In this document: piece by piece, positions 51,528-62,589 of the stretch
Numbering within the stretch: position 1 is the stretch's first letter
Layout: every line of letters begins with the position of its first letter
Source of the DNA: Choricystis sp. odSpoLacu1
Taxonomy: Eukaryota > Chlorophyta > Trebouxiophyceae
Assembly (NCBI GenBank): GCA_958009055.1
Contig: OY253649.1
Span: forward strand, 124,001 to 188,000
Length of the DNA stretch: 64,000 nucleotides
Direction: 5' to 3'
The notes under the pieces: generated by a model
Databases searched by the model: none
What the model was told of the DNA's origin: nothing
What the model saw: the letters and a program-made list of their open reading frames with translations, nothing else
Program-made: the position numbers and the translations under genes

Positions 51528-52539
51528 ATGAAGGGCCACGCCCAGCAGACCACACTGGCGGCGCTGCCGCTGCCGGTGAGTGGGTGTGATGAGGGTGGTG
51601 TGGAGGACAAACACAGGCCACGGCGGTGGCTCGAGGGGGGCGCAGGCGCCCCCCCGAGGCGAGGGAGAGCGCCCCATCGCGCCGCACGACGCCGGAACGA
51701 AGCCGGGCAGAGGGACGCTGGCGCCCCCGCCTCCTCCCCGCGTGAGACGCCCACCATATACCCGGTCCCTCCCTTCCCCAACACCCCCCACAGCTGCGCG
51801 TCGCCGCCCTGCCCGTGCACGCCGGCCTGGCCGCCCTGGCTGCCGCCACCGCGCTGCTGTCGCGCGCGCTGGCGGCGGCGGGGTGCCCGCCCGACGGCTA
51901 CGTGGATGGTGCCAAGGTGAGAGAGTTGAATCGAGGGAGGCAACAGGGAGGCGCGTGGTGGTGTGTGCTGTGCGCGCTGACCCAAACTCACACACCCTCC
52001 TCCCCTACAGCTCCGCGAAGCCATGACCGTCATCGACCACATGTCGTACCGGGAGGAACAGTACCGGCTGCAGCTGCGCGCCGCGCGGGATGAAGCCGAC
52101 GCGCGCGCGCGCGCGAGAAGCGGCGCGCCGCGTCGAAACTGATGAAGGCGAGGGCTGAAGCGGACGCGTCGGCTCGTGAAGCGGCCGCTGCGCGGGACGC
52201 GGTGGCTGTGGCGGCCGCGCACGCTGTGGTTGGCAGCGAGGATGGTGGAGGTGTGCGTGGGGGGCAGGCGACAACAGCCGCGCGCGCCCCTGCCGCCGCC
52301 GCCACGCACGCGGCCGCAGTCGCCGCCCTAGCCTCCTCCTGGTGGTTTAGGGGCCAGCCCGACTTTCCATCCATCTCGCACAAGGTGGTGGCCGCGCTGG
52401 CGGTGCCTCTCGCAGTCCTCTGGGCTCTCTGGGCACTCGGCCGGCCGGCCGCTGCGCGCGGGGGCGCGCAGCGTGCTGGCGGGGGCCGCGTTCCTGCTGG
52501 GCTTTTGTGCGTCCAGCTGGGTGTCGCTGGGGGCTGTGT
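51528..52539 (+). CDS. Unrecognised coiled-coil membrane protein (two apparent frameshifts)
   Basis: Not recognised. Exon 1 is 51528-51575 (MKGHAQQTTLAALPLP), exon 2 51794-51917 and exon 3 begins 52011. Exon 2 carries an Ala/Leu-rich membrane-like segment (AGLAALAAATALLSRALAAA). Exon 3 has SYREEQYRLQLRAARDEADA, a coiled coil that continues in another frame as EKRRAASKLMKARAEADAS after the CG run 52101-52115. Two hydrophobic segments follow: SHKVVAALAVPLAVLWALWA and, after a second frame change near 52450-52460, GAAFLLGFCASSWVSLGAV, ending at the stop at 52537-52539. The layout (TM, coiled coil, two C-terminal TMs) resembles tail-anchor receptors such as GET1, but I see no conserved residues supporting that. 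The last codons and 3' UTR are copied twice downstream. Confidence 0.55.
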
Positions 52540-53036
52540 AGAAGAGAGAGAGAAGGGATGGTGGGGGTGGCGGAGTAGAGAGGAGGGTCTTGATTTTTAC
52601 GTTGTTCGCTACCCACGACAACGAAACCGTGTTTTCATTTTTTTGTGTAAACCTAAACCACAGTCCCCCCCCAAACTATGGGAGAGAGAGACGCGGCGTC
52701 TCCTGCTGGGCTCTTGTGTGCCAGCAGCTGGGGTCTGTGCTAGAGAGAGAAGGGGAGAGAGAGAGAGGGTATTGATTGATATCGTTCGCACACAACAAAA
52801 ACGTGTTTTCTATTTGTGTCAAAACCTGCAATCACCCCCGAAATCGTCACAGAGACAGGGAGAGAGAGAGAGAGAGAGAGAGTCGCCGCGTTCCTGCTCG
52901 GGCTTTTGGGCCATCAGAGAGGGAAAGGGGGAGGGTCTTGATTTTCGATCGTTTTTCACCCGAACAAAACGTGTTGTCTATTCTTTTAACCTGCACCATA
53001 CCCAGTCCCCCCCCGAACACAGAGATAGAGAGAGCC
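52485..53036 (+). repeat. Three degenerate tandem copies of a gene's last codons plus 3' UTR
   Basis: Units start at about 52485, 52692 and 52885 (roughly 190-207 bases each). Each has, in order: CGCGTTCCTGCTGGGCTTTT or a variant, a stretch of GAGAGA, TTGATT, then TCGTT or TTGTTC, ACGAAACCGTGTTTTC or AACAAAACGTGTT, CTATT-like sequence, AACCTGCA or AACCTAAACCACA, a C run, and GAGAGAGA. Unit 1 begins inside the coding sequence of the upstream gene; units 2 and 3 lie beyond its stop, so this is a duplicated gene 3' end that has drifted. Confidence 0.85.
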
Positions 53037-53280
53037 GCCCGCGCCCCAGCCTGTGATTGAAAAAAAAAGTCTCTCTCTGCGACAAAAGGGGGGCTTTCGT
53101 GTGTTGAAGGGTACAAAAAAAATCAGCAAACAAGAGCGTACAAAACAGCGCGTCAACTCAAGGGGATTCGGTGGGGCTTGTGTCTCGGGAAAGGAAAGCG
53201 GGGGGGCTCTCTCGTGATTCACGCCCAAGCACAGTAAAAAAAACTCTCCAGCGTTGGAACTCTCTCTCTCTCTCTTCCCG

Positions 53281-54556
53281 TCACACCATGCCCGGCGACC
53301 CGGGCCTCGCCCGCTGCACGTGCAGGTCCACCCCCCCCCCAAACGAGGGGGCCAGCACGTCGAAGAGGCCGTCCGGGTTTTCTGCATGCACCCAGTGGCC
53401 TGCACCCGGCAGCAAATGCACCGTGTGCCCCAGCGACACAATCTGGTCGGCGTCGCCGCCCGCCCACCTGTACTCAGAGCGTGCCGCCCGCACGAATGAC
53501 ACGTCGACGCCGGGGGCGGGGGAGGCGAGGAAGGGCCAGAGGGAGGCGGCTTCATAGTCGGTGTACATGCTTGCCACCCCATCCAGGTCCACCGCCCAGT
53601 CCAGCGCGCCCTGGTCCCCACCAGTGGGCGCCAGGTTGGTGGCCGCCCACCGGGCGACGCCGACCGAGAAGCCGGCGCGAGTCAGGCGGGTGGCGAGGTC
53701 TGCGCGGGAGGGCAAGGGCGTGGGAAGGGAGCGCAACACGTCCAGCAAGCGATCAGGGTGGTCTGCGGCATCAGGACCATCCCCACGCACTGCCCCCGGC
53801 AACGCGTCTAGCACCCACACGTGCACGGGGCGGGGCAGGGGGCGCCCCCCGTTGGCGGTGCCGAATTGATGCGCCGCGCTCATCACGACTTTGCCGCCGA
53901 ATGAATGCCCAATCAACACCTCGGGAAACAGTTTCAGGTGGGACAGCAGAGCCAGGATGTCGGCAGCGGAGGACGCCACGCCGTCGGGGCCACCCGTGGG
54001 GCGGAGGGCCGCAGACTCGCCGTGGCAGCGCAGGTCGACGAGCAGGACTTGCCAGGAAGGGAAACCCTCCAGAAGCCGCCGCCCAAACGCCGCCAAATTG
54101 CGTCGCGACCCCAGAATGCCGTGAACCAGGACGGCGGTGGGGGGGGGGGCGGGGGCCGGGCGACATGTTGCGGAGCTGGGGGGTTGGGTGGTTGAGAGGA
54201 GAGGGTGGTTGGGGAAGGGCGTGCGCCCCATGCGCCACAGCACGCGCTCCCCTGCCTCCCTCATCCCCCTCTCTCTCTCTCACCATGGCCCCCTTGATAA
54301 TCTCGTACGCCAGGGGCGCCCCGTCCGCCGGCGGCGGCGGTGCAGCCACACCTGCGGACGCTTTGCGCGATGGCGCGGGCACCACGCCGCTGGACACCGC
54401 TGCCCCGCGGGGCGGGGACGCGGGCGGGGAGCGAGGGCGGGGTTGGGGCACCGGGGTCACGGAGCCGGTGGCGGAGGGGAGGCGGAGGGCGCGGCGCGCG
54501 GTGGACTGGGCGAGCCGCGCGCGCGGAGGGGTGCGCGGGGGGGCGCCGGCCGGCAT
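53281..54556 (-). CDS. Alpha/beta hydrolase, ABHD11-like (one apparent frameshift)
   Basis: Exons 54556-54284 and 54175-53281. Exon 1 has an Arg/Ser/Ala-rich presequence (RARLAQSTARRALRLPSATG, organelle-like) and ends LAYEIIKGAM. Exon 2 gives AVLVHGILGSRRNLAAFGRR (HG oxyanion region), VDLRCHGESAAL, and the nucleophile elbow LIGHSFGGKVVMSA with Ser in GHSFGG. Further on WVLDALPGA, and the catalytic His in LPGAGHWVHAENPDG. This arrangement is the ABHD11/YbfF esterase group; human ABHD11 is mitochondrial. The substrate is unknown here. Exon 2 starts LRNMSPGPRPPP, and the frame must shift within the 11-base G run on plus (54139-54149) to reach PTAVLVHGILG. The downstream gene on the same strand, at 54883-55675, is separate. 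Confidence 0.82.
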
Positions 54557-54882
54557 TTGGTGTGTGTGGAGGGGGGGGGGCGTGTGTGTGGTTCCGCGCG
54601 GTGTCGTGTGGGGGGGGCCGCGGGGCGGGGGAAGAGGAGGGGGCGCGGGGGAGAAAACCCAAGAGGGCGAGCGAACTGCAACCGCTCGCCGCAACGAACC
54701 AGCTCAACGCGCTCCTCCACTCAACTTCCCGCCGGCCTCCTTTCCCCACCCCAAAACGCTGCTCATGGAAACCGGAGATTTTAGAATGGACTCACAGGAA
54801 AGAAAAAGACAGAGACACGCGTGTGTGGGGGTGGCGTTGGCGAAAGAAAAACTTACTTCCTTCAACTTTTCCTCTCTCCTTT

Positions 54883-55675
54883 TCACTCCACCGCCACTTT
54901 ACCACCCGCCGCCTCCAGCTTGCCCCGCAACTCGTCCGCGTCCGCCTGTTTCAGGCCGCCCTTGATGACGCACGGCGCTTTTTCGACCAGCTCTTTGGCT
55001 TCTTTCAAGCCGAGCCCCGTCGCGGCGCGCACCTCCTTGATGACCTTGATCTTGGCGTCCGCATCGAAGCCGGCGAGCTTGACATCGAACGCGGTCTTGG
55101 CTTCGGCAGGGGCGGCGGCGGTGGCGTCGGCAGCGGGTGCGGCCGCTGGCGCGGCCGCGGGGGCGGCGCCCGCCGCGGCGAAAGAGAGTGGCCCCACGCC
55201 AAGCCGCTTTTGCAGGACGTCGGTGAGTTCGGCAACCTAGAAGTGGGGTAGGAATGGGGAAAGAACAGGGGAGTGGTGGGCGCGATTTCTTTCGTTTTTC
55301 GACGCAGGCACCGCCCGCCCGCGCGGGCCGCCGGTCGGAATTGTCTGCGCCCTCCCCTCTCTCCTCCCCTACTCTCCCCGCATTCCACCCCCACCAAACT
55401 ACTCTCACTCTCACCTCCAACAAGTTCAGGGCCAGGATGTCGGCGACCAGCTTGTCCACGCGCGGGGAGAGGGTGGTGTCTTCGGGCGCGGTCGCATCGT
55501 CGTCGGCCGCGTCAGCCGCAAACGCGCGCGCCCCGCCCCGGCGAAAGGCGGCGCCCCCGGACCGGTGTGTGTGGTGCGCGGTGGCGCTGCAGGCGGACGA
55601 GGAGGCGACCGCGGCCGAGCGGGCGGCCACCGCGTCGGCCGCCGCGGCGAGTGGGCGCAGAGCGGCGCGCCACAT
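54883..55675 (-). CDS. Mitochondrial-type ribosomal protein bL12 (L7/L12)
   Basis: Exons 55675-55415 and 55236-54883 join in phase to 204 residues. The stalk protein of the large ribosomal subunit recruits translation factors. The N-terminal part is a mitochondria-like presequence ([20 protein letters not shown], Arg/Ala/Ser-rich) followed by an L7/L12 dimerisation domain: [18 protein letters not shown] / [15 protein letters not shown]. An Ala/Pro hinge separates it from the C-terminal domain: [20 protein letters not shown] and [20 protein letters not shown], ending AAGGKVAVE. The C-terminal domain is nearer mitochondrial than plastid L12 as I recall them, so I call it mitochondrial, with moderate confidence in the compartment. 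The frame is intact. Confidence 0.88.
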
Positions 55676-56724
55676 TGAGAGAGGAGGGGGAGGCGGGGCG
55701 GATGGAGGGGGCAGAGGTGGTGTGCGCAGGCGTGTGCGCTCGCGCAAAAGGGGGGGCGCGTGCCGCTGGGAACACAGGGCGGTGGAAGGGCGCAAGAAAA
55801 GAGAGCGCGAGTTGTTCGCAATCCGCAAGACTTTTTTGTTTCGTTTTGCGTCGATTGCGTCGCCCCGTGCCGCCCCCTCCCTCCCACGGCCGTGCTCTCA
55901 AACGCGCTCTTCGACGCCTCTTTCTCGCGTTGATTTTTTTTCTTCCTCTCCCACGCGCGCGCGCCATCGTGTGACACGCGCCGTCATATCACTTGGTTTT
56001 TGTCTCCACGACCACGTCACCCTTGTTTGCGGGGCGCGGGGAGGAGAGGGGCGGTCGCGGTGGCAGCCAGCGAACGAGGGCGGCGTCCACAGAGCGCGGG
56101 CAACGCCTGCTGCCCGTGGGCCGAGCCGCCTGCTCCACCGCTGGAGCGCGCGCCTCGCCCTCACCGCCTTTTTGGCGGCCGCCACCCCCTGGCCACGCCC
56201 CAGATCGTCGCCCCACCCCAGAGAGACGTTGTGAGCATGTTTCCCAGCATGGGGTGGCGCGTGATGCGGTTTAGGAACGCAGTGCGCCGTCCCGAGGAAC
56301 TAGCTTGGATATTGCATTGCTAGTACCAGACGTGCGTGCGAAACACGTCGAATCAAAATCACCTGTAACATGTGATCACACTTGATCAGGATCTCTTGTT
56401 CAGTTGACACACCTGTTCGCAATCTCCAGATTGGCGAGCTTTCCAACCTCGATGCTGACGGAAACCGCGTTTGCCAGAGAGCGGGAGGCACCTTAATTTC
56501 CGCTGCAGTGCCGCCGCGTTTTAGCGGCGGCGCGCAGTCGTTGACTTCGATGACCGCGGCGTGTTTGCGACATTCCAACGCCACGCCAAGGCAGAGCGGC
56601 GTCTGAGGGGCGATTGCATGCGCCCAGAACTCACTAGCTTTTTTTTTGGGTAGGAGGGACAGGGTGACATGAAAACATAGGAAAAACACAAAGCAACAAC
56701 ACACACTCGCCCACCCCTCCACCA
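55676..56724. other. Intergenic between bL12 and RAD51C genes
   Basis: Over 1 kb without a convincing gene. The bL12 promoter lies just upstream of 55675. It includes the compositionally distinct segment 56299-56640. A TTTTTTTTT run and the RAD51C 3' flank occupy 56640-56724. Confidence 0.55.
56299..56640. mobile_element. Possible short inserted element bounded by an 8-bp direct repeat
   Basis: ACTAGCTT occurs at 56299-56306 and again at 56633-56640. The DNA between is visibly richer in A/T and less repetitive than its surroundings. It contains a perfect hairpin GCCGCCGC-GTTTTA-GCGGCGGC (about 56510-56532) and no protein domain. No terminal inverted repeat, pol III A/B box or poly-A tail was found, so class is unknown. 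The direct repeat may be chance. Confidence 0.35.
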
Positions 56725-57978
56725 TCATTCCCTCTCCCGCTTCTTGGGCACCCCGCGCACCCCGTCCTCCGTCACCACATACGCAGCACTGCCCGCCGGC
56801 AGGCTGGGCGACTTGACCAGAGTCGCCGCCCGCGCGCCGCGCCGCCAGTGCAGCAGAACACGCACAGTCGGCGCGTGCGCCCACGCCACGCCTAAAGCGG
56901 GCACCAGGCGCGCCCCACTACCGTCTGCAGCCACGCGAGTTGTCACTTGATTCGTGACGACGACAGCCACGCCGCGGTCGCGGGCCAGGGAGGACAGGGA
57001 GGCAGCCGTGGCGGACAGAGCGCGCGCGCGCGCGCGCCGGCGGTGAGCGCGCCCGCCCGCGCCAGAAACGCGATGGAGTCGACGATGATAAGTTTGACTG
57101 TTGGATGGCGGTCGCAAAGGGAGGGGAGGGCGGCGATGGCAGCAGCCAGCGTCGCAGCATCCGGCGCCCGCAGCACCCGCACCCGCGCCAACAACGCGTC
57201 ACGCGTGGCCCCCGCCGCCGCCGCCCGCTTAGCATCACCTGCCGGCGTGCCGGAAGGCTCTCGCGCTGCCAGGCGGGCCAAGTGGGACGCAAGAGCGGTG
57301 GCCAGAGTGGGAGCGCGGTCTGCGAGCGCGCCACCCTCTGTATCAATGAACAGCGTGTCCCCGTCGGCGCCACCAAAGGCAGCAGGAATGGCAGCATCCA
57401 AAGCCAGCTGCAGCGCGAGCTGCGTCTTGCCGACAGCGGGAGCGCCACCTGGGGAGGAAGGGTTGTTGGGTCAGAAACAAGCTTCACCCTTTCCTTCTCC
57501 TCCCACCCACCCCACACACCATCCCCACACACTCACAAAACTCGGTCAACTGCCCCGGCGCCACTCCACCCCCCAGCACGCGGTCCAGGTCAGCCACAAA
57601 CGTGACGACGCGTGTCGCGGCCGCGTCGCGGCGGAGTAACGCGGCGGCTGAGGTCGCGCCCGGCAGCGAGGCAGCCAGGGAAGGAGGAGGCGGCAGAGAG
57701 GCGAGAGCAGCAGACGCGTCGTCGTCCGTGATGTTGGCGGCTGAGGGTGAACGAGGTGGAGGGTGGGTCCGAGGAGGCATCGTGTTTCAGTGCCTCTGCG
57801 CCACGCCCTCTTCCTTCCCATCCCTACCTTGGGCCACGTCCCCAGCCGTCAGCCCCTCAAAATCAGCGGCCGTGCGAAACCCGGCCGCCGCCAACGCGCC
57901 CCGCAGCGAGGGCGCGAGCGGCAGGCAGGCTGTTTCAATGCGCGGAGGAGGAGGGGGAGGGGGAGGGCGAGCGGCCAT
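56725..57978 (-). CDS. RAD51C: RAD51 paralogue, RAD51C-like (one apparent frameshift)
   Basis: Exons 57978-57828, 57740-57537 and 57448-56725 join in phase. RAD51C acts in the BCDX2 and CX3 complexes in homologous recombination and meiosis. Exon 1 has an N-terminal helix-hairpin-helix-like region (SLRGALAAAGFRTAADFEGL). Exon 2 ends GGVAPGQLTEFC and exon 3 begins GAPAVGKTQLALQLAL, so Walker A spans the splice (consensus ExCGxPGxGKTQ). Then LFIDTEGGALADRAP, typical of RAD51C, Walker B LIIVDSIAF, VVVTNQVTTRV and ATLVKSPSLPAGSAAYVVTE, which matches the RAD51C KSPSLP block. The end GVPKKRERE resembles a nuclear localisation signal. The frame changes in the CG run 57021-57037, after AGALTAGARARAL. 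It diverges from the CWF19-type gene at 58167. Confidence 0.85.
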
Positions 57979-58166
57979 GGTGTGGGTGGGTGGGTGGGTG
58001 TGGGCACGTGGTTGTGCGCAGGCCGGCTCCGCTGCGCGCGGGGAGAGAGGGAAAAGAGAAAAAACAATGCGGCGAACAAACACAATTCGCGTCGAGAGAC
58101 CGCTCTCGCCGTGTATGTGGTGACCGCGCGCGCTGTGCTGCGCTGTGCACACAGCACACACACACC

Positions 58167-60264
58167 ATGTCCGCCACTCCACCCCAAACCCGCGTCCTCC
58201 TGGCCGGCGACGTGCGCGGCCGGTTCGCTGACCTCTTTGCCCGCGTCGCCGCAGTCCATGCCAAGGCGGGCCCGTTTGACGTGCTGCTGTGTGTGGGGGC
58301 GTTTTTTGAGCCGGAAGGTGAGGAGATGTGGGAGAGGAGGGGAGGGGAGAGAGAGAAACACGGCGGGGAGGAGAGCGACGGCTTACGCCTCTCTCCCCTC
58401 CCTCAGACCCCGAACCCTCCACCACCACCTCGTCACCCCCCCCCCCACCATCACCTTCCGACCCCACCGACCTGGGCGAACTGACCCCCTACATCACCGG
58501 CTCCGCCACCCCCCCCGTCCGCACCCTGTTCCTCGGCGCGTTTGGCAAGCGCGCGCGCGCCACCCTGGCCGCCCTGGCCGCCGCCCCACACTGCGGCATA
58601 GCTCACTTGGGGCGGGCGGGGGTGGTGGATGTGGCGGGGTTGAGCGTGGCCTTTTTGGATGGCGTGTTCGAGCCTGGAGCGCGGAGTTCGAATGATGCAA
58701 CCGACGCTTCAACCCGCCGCAACTACACGCGTGCCGACGCCGCCTCCCTTGAAACCGCTCTCGCCGCGTCAGCTGGCGACATCGACATCTTCCTGACGTG
58801 TCAGTGGCCTGCCGGCCTCACCGCCGGCCTGGACGCCACCCTGCGCCCGCCGCGCGGCGCGTGCCCCATCAGCCGTGGCGCGGCCCCAATTGCTGCGCTA
58901 GCTGACGCGGTGCGTCCACGCTACCACGTGGCGGGAGGCGGGGGCGGCTTCTACGCGCGCCCGCCCTACGTCAACCCGGACCGTGGCGCTGGGGCTGTCG
59001 TGACGCGGTTTGTGGGGTTGGGGCCGGTCGGCGGCGACACCAAGTGGCTGCACGCTCTCGCCCTGGTTCCCGCAGCCCGCCTGTCACCTTCTGCTTTGGC
59101 AGAAGCACCTGCAGACGCTACGCAATCACCCTACTCTGTCGCAGCTGCCGCAGAAGCAGCAGCAGCCGACGACGCCGCCTCCGCCCAACCCTGGCGCTGG
59201 ACTCAACCCGCCGCCAAGCGCGCGCGGTCCGCGCCGCGCGGCACCCCCTCCCACGGCCGCCCGGGCGTCGTGTCGGCCGCCCGCAAAACGGTGTACGTGG
59301 GCAACTTGTCGCCTGATGCCACGGAAGAAGAGGTGGAGAAGCTGTTTAGCGGTGCGGGGCGTGTGGTGGACATCCGGCGCTCTGCCGGCCCCGGCGGCAC
59401 GGGCGTCGCCCGCTTCGCCTTTGTCCAGTTTGCTGAGACGTCGGCCGTCCCCTCCGCAGTGGCTCTAACAGGCACCAAGCTGGGCGGCAGGGAGGTGGTG
59501 GTGCAGCCGTCGGGCGGCGCCGGCGCCGGCGGGTCACACCCCGCCCCCCCCCCCCTCCACCGCCCTGCCCCCCCCCCCCTCCCGCCCCCGACTGCTGGTT
59601 CTGTTTGTCCAACCCGGCGGCTGACGTGGACCTGGTGGTGTCTGTGGGAACGAATGTCTACGTGGCACTAGACAAAGGCCCCATCGATCCGGCAGGCCAC
59701 ACCCTTGTCCTCCCCATCGAGCACGCGCCCTCCTACCTGGCCCTGCCGCCTGCGGTGGCGGATGAGGTGGACGCATATTTGGATGCTTTAACCAAGCTGG
59801 CTGCCGCCACTCACCCAGGCGGCGGCCTGCTGATCTGGGAGCGCTTTGCCAAGCTGCGCGGCCGCGGCGGCGGCAACCACGCCCAATTCAACGCGCTGGC
59901 GCTGGATGGAGAGGCGGTGGCAGGTGCAGAAGCCGCCCTTCGGGCCACCGCGGCCGACGCGGGCGTGACCCTGGTCAAGGTGGAGGGGGCGGCGCGCGGG
60001 GGCATGGCGCCACGCGAAGCCTTGCGAGACGTTGTCGGCGACGGCGAGTACTACGTCGCCACCCTCCCTTGCGGCACGCGCTACGCGTCCCCCGTGCCGC
60101 GCGGGGAGCGGCACCCCCTGACGTTTGGGCGGGTGGCGGCGGCCGCGGTGGCTTGTGCGCCGCAGCGCGCCGACTGGAAAGAGTGCCTCGTGTCGCCGCC
60201 TGAAGAGGTGGAGGCGGCGACCGCGTTTAAAGAGAGGTTTAAAGAGTTTGAGCCGGCTGCGTGA
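58167..60264 (+). CDS. CWF19-like protein 1 with RRM domain (one apparent frameshift)
   Basis: Exons 58167-58317 and 58407-60264 join in phase. CWF19L1/Drn1 proteins associate with the spliceosome and influence lariat debranching. The N-terminal metallophosphatase-like domain has RVLLAGDVRGRFADLFARV, GPFDVLLCVGAFF and RTLFLGAFGK, with IDIFLTCQWP and HVAGGGGGFYARPPYVN. An RRM follows (KTVYVGNLSPDATEEEVEKL, RFAFVQF). Then the CwfJ domain: the DCWFCLSNP motif, shared by the family, at about 59590-59618, HTLVLPIEHAPSYLALP, and the HIT-like part GNHAQFNAL with C-terminal EYYVATLPCG. As in the plant CCCH-type zinc-finger CwfJ proteins, an RRM sits between the two domains. The frame changes in C runs at 59541-59580, just before CWFC. 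Confidence 0.88.
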
Positions 60265-60378
60265 GTTTTGTGTTTTGGGGGGGTCCTGTGTTTATCTGAC
60301 AAAAAAAAAACGAGTCGAAACAAAAAAAGCTCTCTCTCTCTCTCCTCTCTCTCTTTTCACCCTTTCCTCTCATCCACA

Positions 60379-60996
60379 TCACCCGACCGACCCCTCCAGC
60401 TTGAGTGACATCAGCTGGTTGACTTCAGCCGCAAACTCCAGGGGCAGCTCGTTGAACACGTCGCGGCAGAAGCCCGCGATGATCGTCGCCACCGCTTCAT
60501 CGGCCGGCACGCCACGCGACTGGAAGTAAAACAACTGGTCCTCCGAGATTTTGGAAGTCGATGCCTCATGCTCCACGCGAGCCCCAGGGTGGCGGACAGC
60601 GATGTAGGGGTAGGTGGCCGCGCGCGCCGTGTCCCCGATCAGCATGGAGTCGCACTGTGACGCGTTGCGCGCGCCCGAAGCGGACGGCGCCACCGACACC
60701 AGCCCCCTGTACGCGTTGGACGACGTCCCCGCCGAGATGCCTTTGGACACGATGCGGGAGCGGGTGTCCTTGCCGACGTGGATCATTTTTGTTCCCGTGT
60801 CGGCTTGCTGCGCGCCGTTGGTCAAAGCCACGGAGTAAAACTCGCCGACGGAGCGGTCGCCGGCCAGGACGACGGAGGGGTACTTCCATGTGATGGCGGA
60901 CCCGGTTTCGACCTGTGTGGGGTGTGGGGTGGGGATTGGGAGGAGGTGGCGGGTGAGTTGTGAAGAAACAAAACAAAAGAGGAAACACAAAACCCA

Positions 60997-61034
<38 letters not shown>

Positions 61035-62302
61035 CCATACCTGGGTCCACGAGATCTTGGAGTCGGCCCCCGCGCACAGCCCCCGCTTGGTGACAAAGTT
61101 GTAGATGCCGCCGACGCCGTGCGCGTCGCCCGCGTACCAATTTTGGACGGTGCTGTATTTGATCGACGCCCCCGCCCCCGCCCTCAACTCCACGACAGCC
61201 GCGTGCAGCTGGTTTTTGTCGTAGGAGGGGGCGGTGCACCCCTCCAGGTAGGAGACAGAGGCGCCGTCCTCGCACACGATGAGCGTGCGTTCGAATTGAC
61301 CCGTCTCAGCGGCGTTGATGCGAAAGTAGGTCGAAATCTCCATCGGACTCGCCACGCCCTTGGGCACGTAGACAAAGGAGCCGTCAGAGAAGACGGCAGA
61401 GTTGAGGGCGGCGTAGTAGTTGTCCGCAGGGGGGACGACGGAACCCAAGTGCGTGCGCACCAAGTCCGGGTGCTCTGCGACCGCCTCGCTCAAACTCATG
61501 AAAATGACGCCCGCCTCGGACAGCTCCTTTTTAAACGTGGTCGCAATCGACACCGAGTCAAACACGGCGTCCACGGCGACGTTGGTCAGCCGTTTCTGTT
61601 CGTTGAGCGGGATGCCCAGTTTTTCAAACGTTTTGAGCAACTCGGGGTCCACCTCATCCAGGGACGCCTTCTTCTCGGGCGCCGCCCGCGGCGCAGAGTA
61701 GTATGACAGGTCCTGGAAATCGATGTCCGGGAAGTGGGCGTCCACCCAGCCGGGGGCCGGCATCGTGAGCCAGGCGCGGTAAGCACGCAGCCGAAAGTCG
61801 AGCATCCAGTCCGGTTCATTCTTCTTGGCCGAAATCGCGCGCACCACAGACTCGTCCAGCCCCTTGGGAAAGGTGTCGGACTCGATGTCGGTGACAAAGC
61901 CGGCGGTGTAGGGGCTGAAGAGGGGTGAGGGTGGGTTGGGTCGGGAATGCGCGAAACAGCGCGGCGTGGCACGCTCTCTCTCCCTCCGCCGTGCCCCGCT
62001 CCGCGCCCTCGCTCTCCAACCCTCACTGCCGCAGCACGGTCACCCAGCACTCTCCCCACAACCCAACGAACTCACCGGTCCAGCATTTTCTGAATCCGCG
62101 ACCGCTCCTCGGCCGCCGCGTCCACGACGGTAGCGCCCTCGCCGCCCGGCGGTGCCGCGGCGAGGGGGCGCAGGGCGCGCCTGCCAGTCACCGTGACCCT
62201 GCTGGAGGGCGCGGAGGCCCGGGCGTGGGCGGGCGGGCGGCGCGGCGTGCGCGGCGGCGCGGCCAGCGCGGCTGGGGCGGTGGCAGTGGTCGGGGCGCGC
62301 AT
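60379..62302 (-). CDS. SUFB: SufB, Fe-S cluster scaffold subunit (SUF system, plastid-type)
   Basis: Exons 62302-62076, 61914-61041 and 60912-60379 join in phase, with no frameshift, to 544 residues. SufB in the SufBC2D complex assembles Fe-S clusters in plastids. The first 75 residues are a basic, Ala/Pro/Arg-rich transit peptide ([20 protein letters not shown]). The exon 1/2 junction recreates the family start [20 protein letters not shown]. Later blocks: [67 protein letters not shown] with the scaffold-region Cys, the exon 2/3 junction [17 protein letters not shown], and [20 protein letters not shown] near the end. Intron 2 contains a long GT run just after the donor. It diverges from the NFU gene across 294 bases. 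Confidence 0.97.
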
Positions 62303-62531
62303 TGGGGAGGGGAAGCAGCACGCGGCACGGGAAGGTGTCAAGAGCGTGTGTGCGTGTTCGTGTGTGTGTAGGCGCGGGCTGCTGGGTGCGGGTTTGTCGG
62401 GTGGGGCCGCGGCGTCGGAGGATTGTGAATGCAAGTGTTTTTTTTTCTTTTTTTTCGGCTCACTCTCCGTCGTGGCTCGCTCCCTCTCCTCGACGCCGCC
62501 CTCCAACCAAGCAGCAGGCAACAGAGCGCAG

Positions 62532-62589
<58 letters not shown>

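Noticed and set aside
56300..56884. Open frame on minus across 56300-56884 as a protein gene
   Set aside because: The N-terminal part overlaps the RAD51C end and is Cys/Val-rich noise; the rest lies in the possible inserted segment with no known domain.
62537..62586. CA run before the NFU start as a coding Thr/His repeat
   Set aside because: A strong ATG follows at 62597 with a transit peptide; the repeat is upstream and in no frame with supportive coding sequence.
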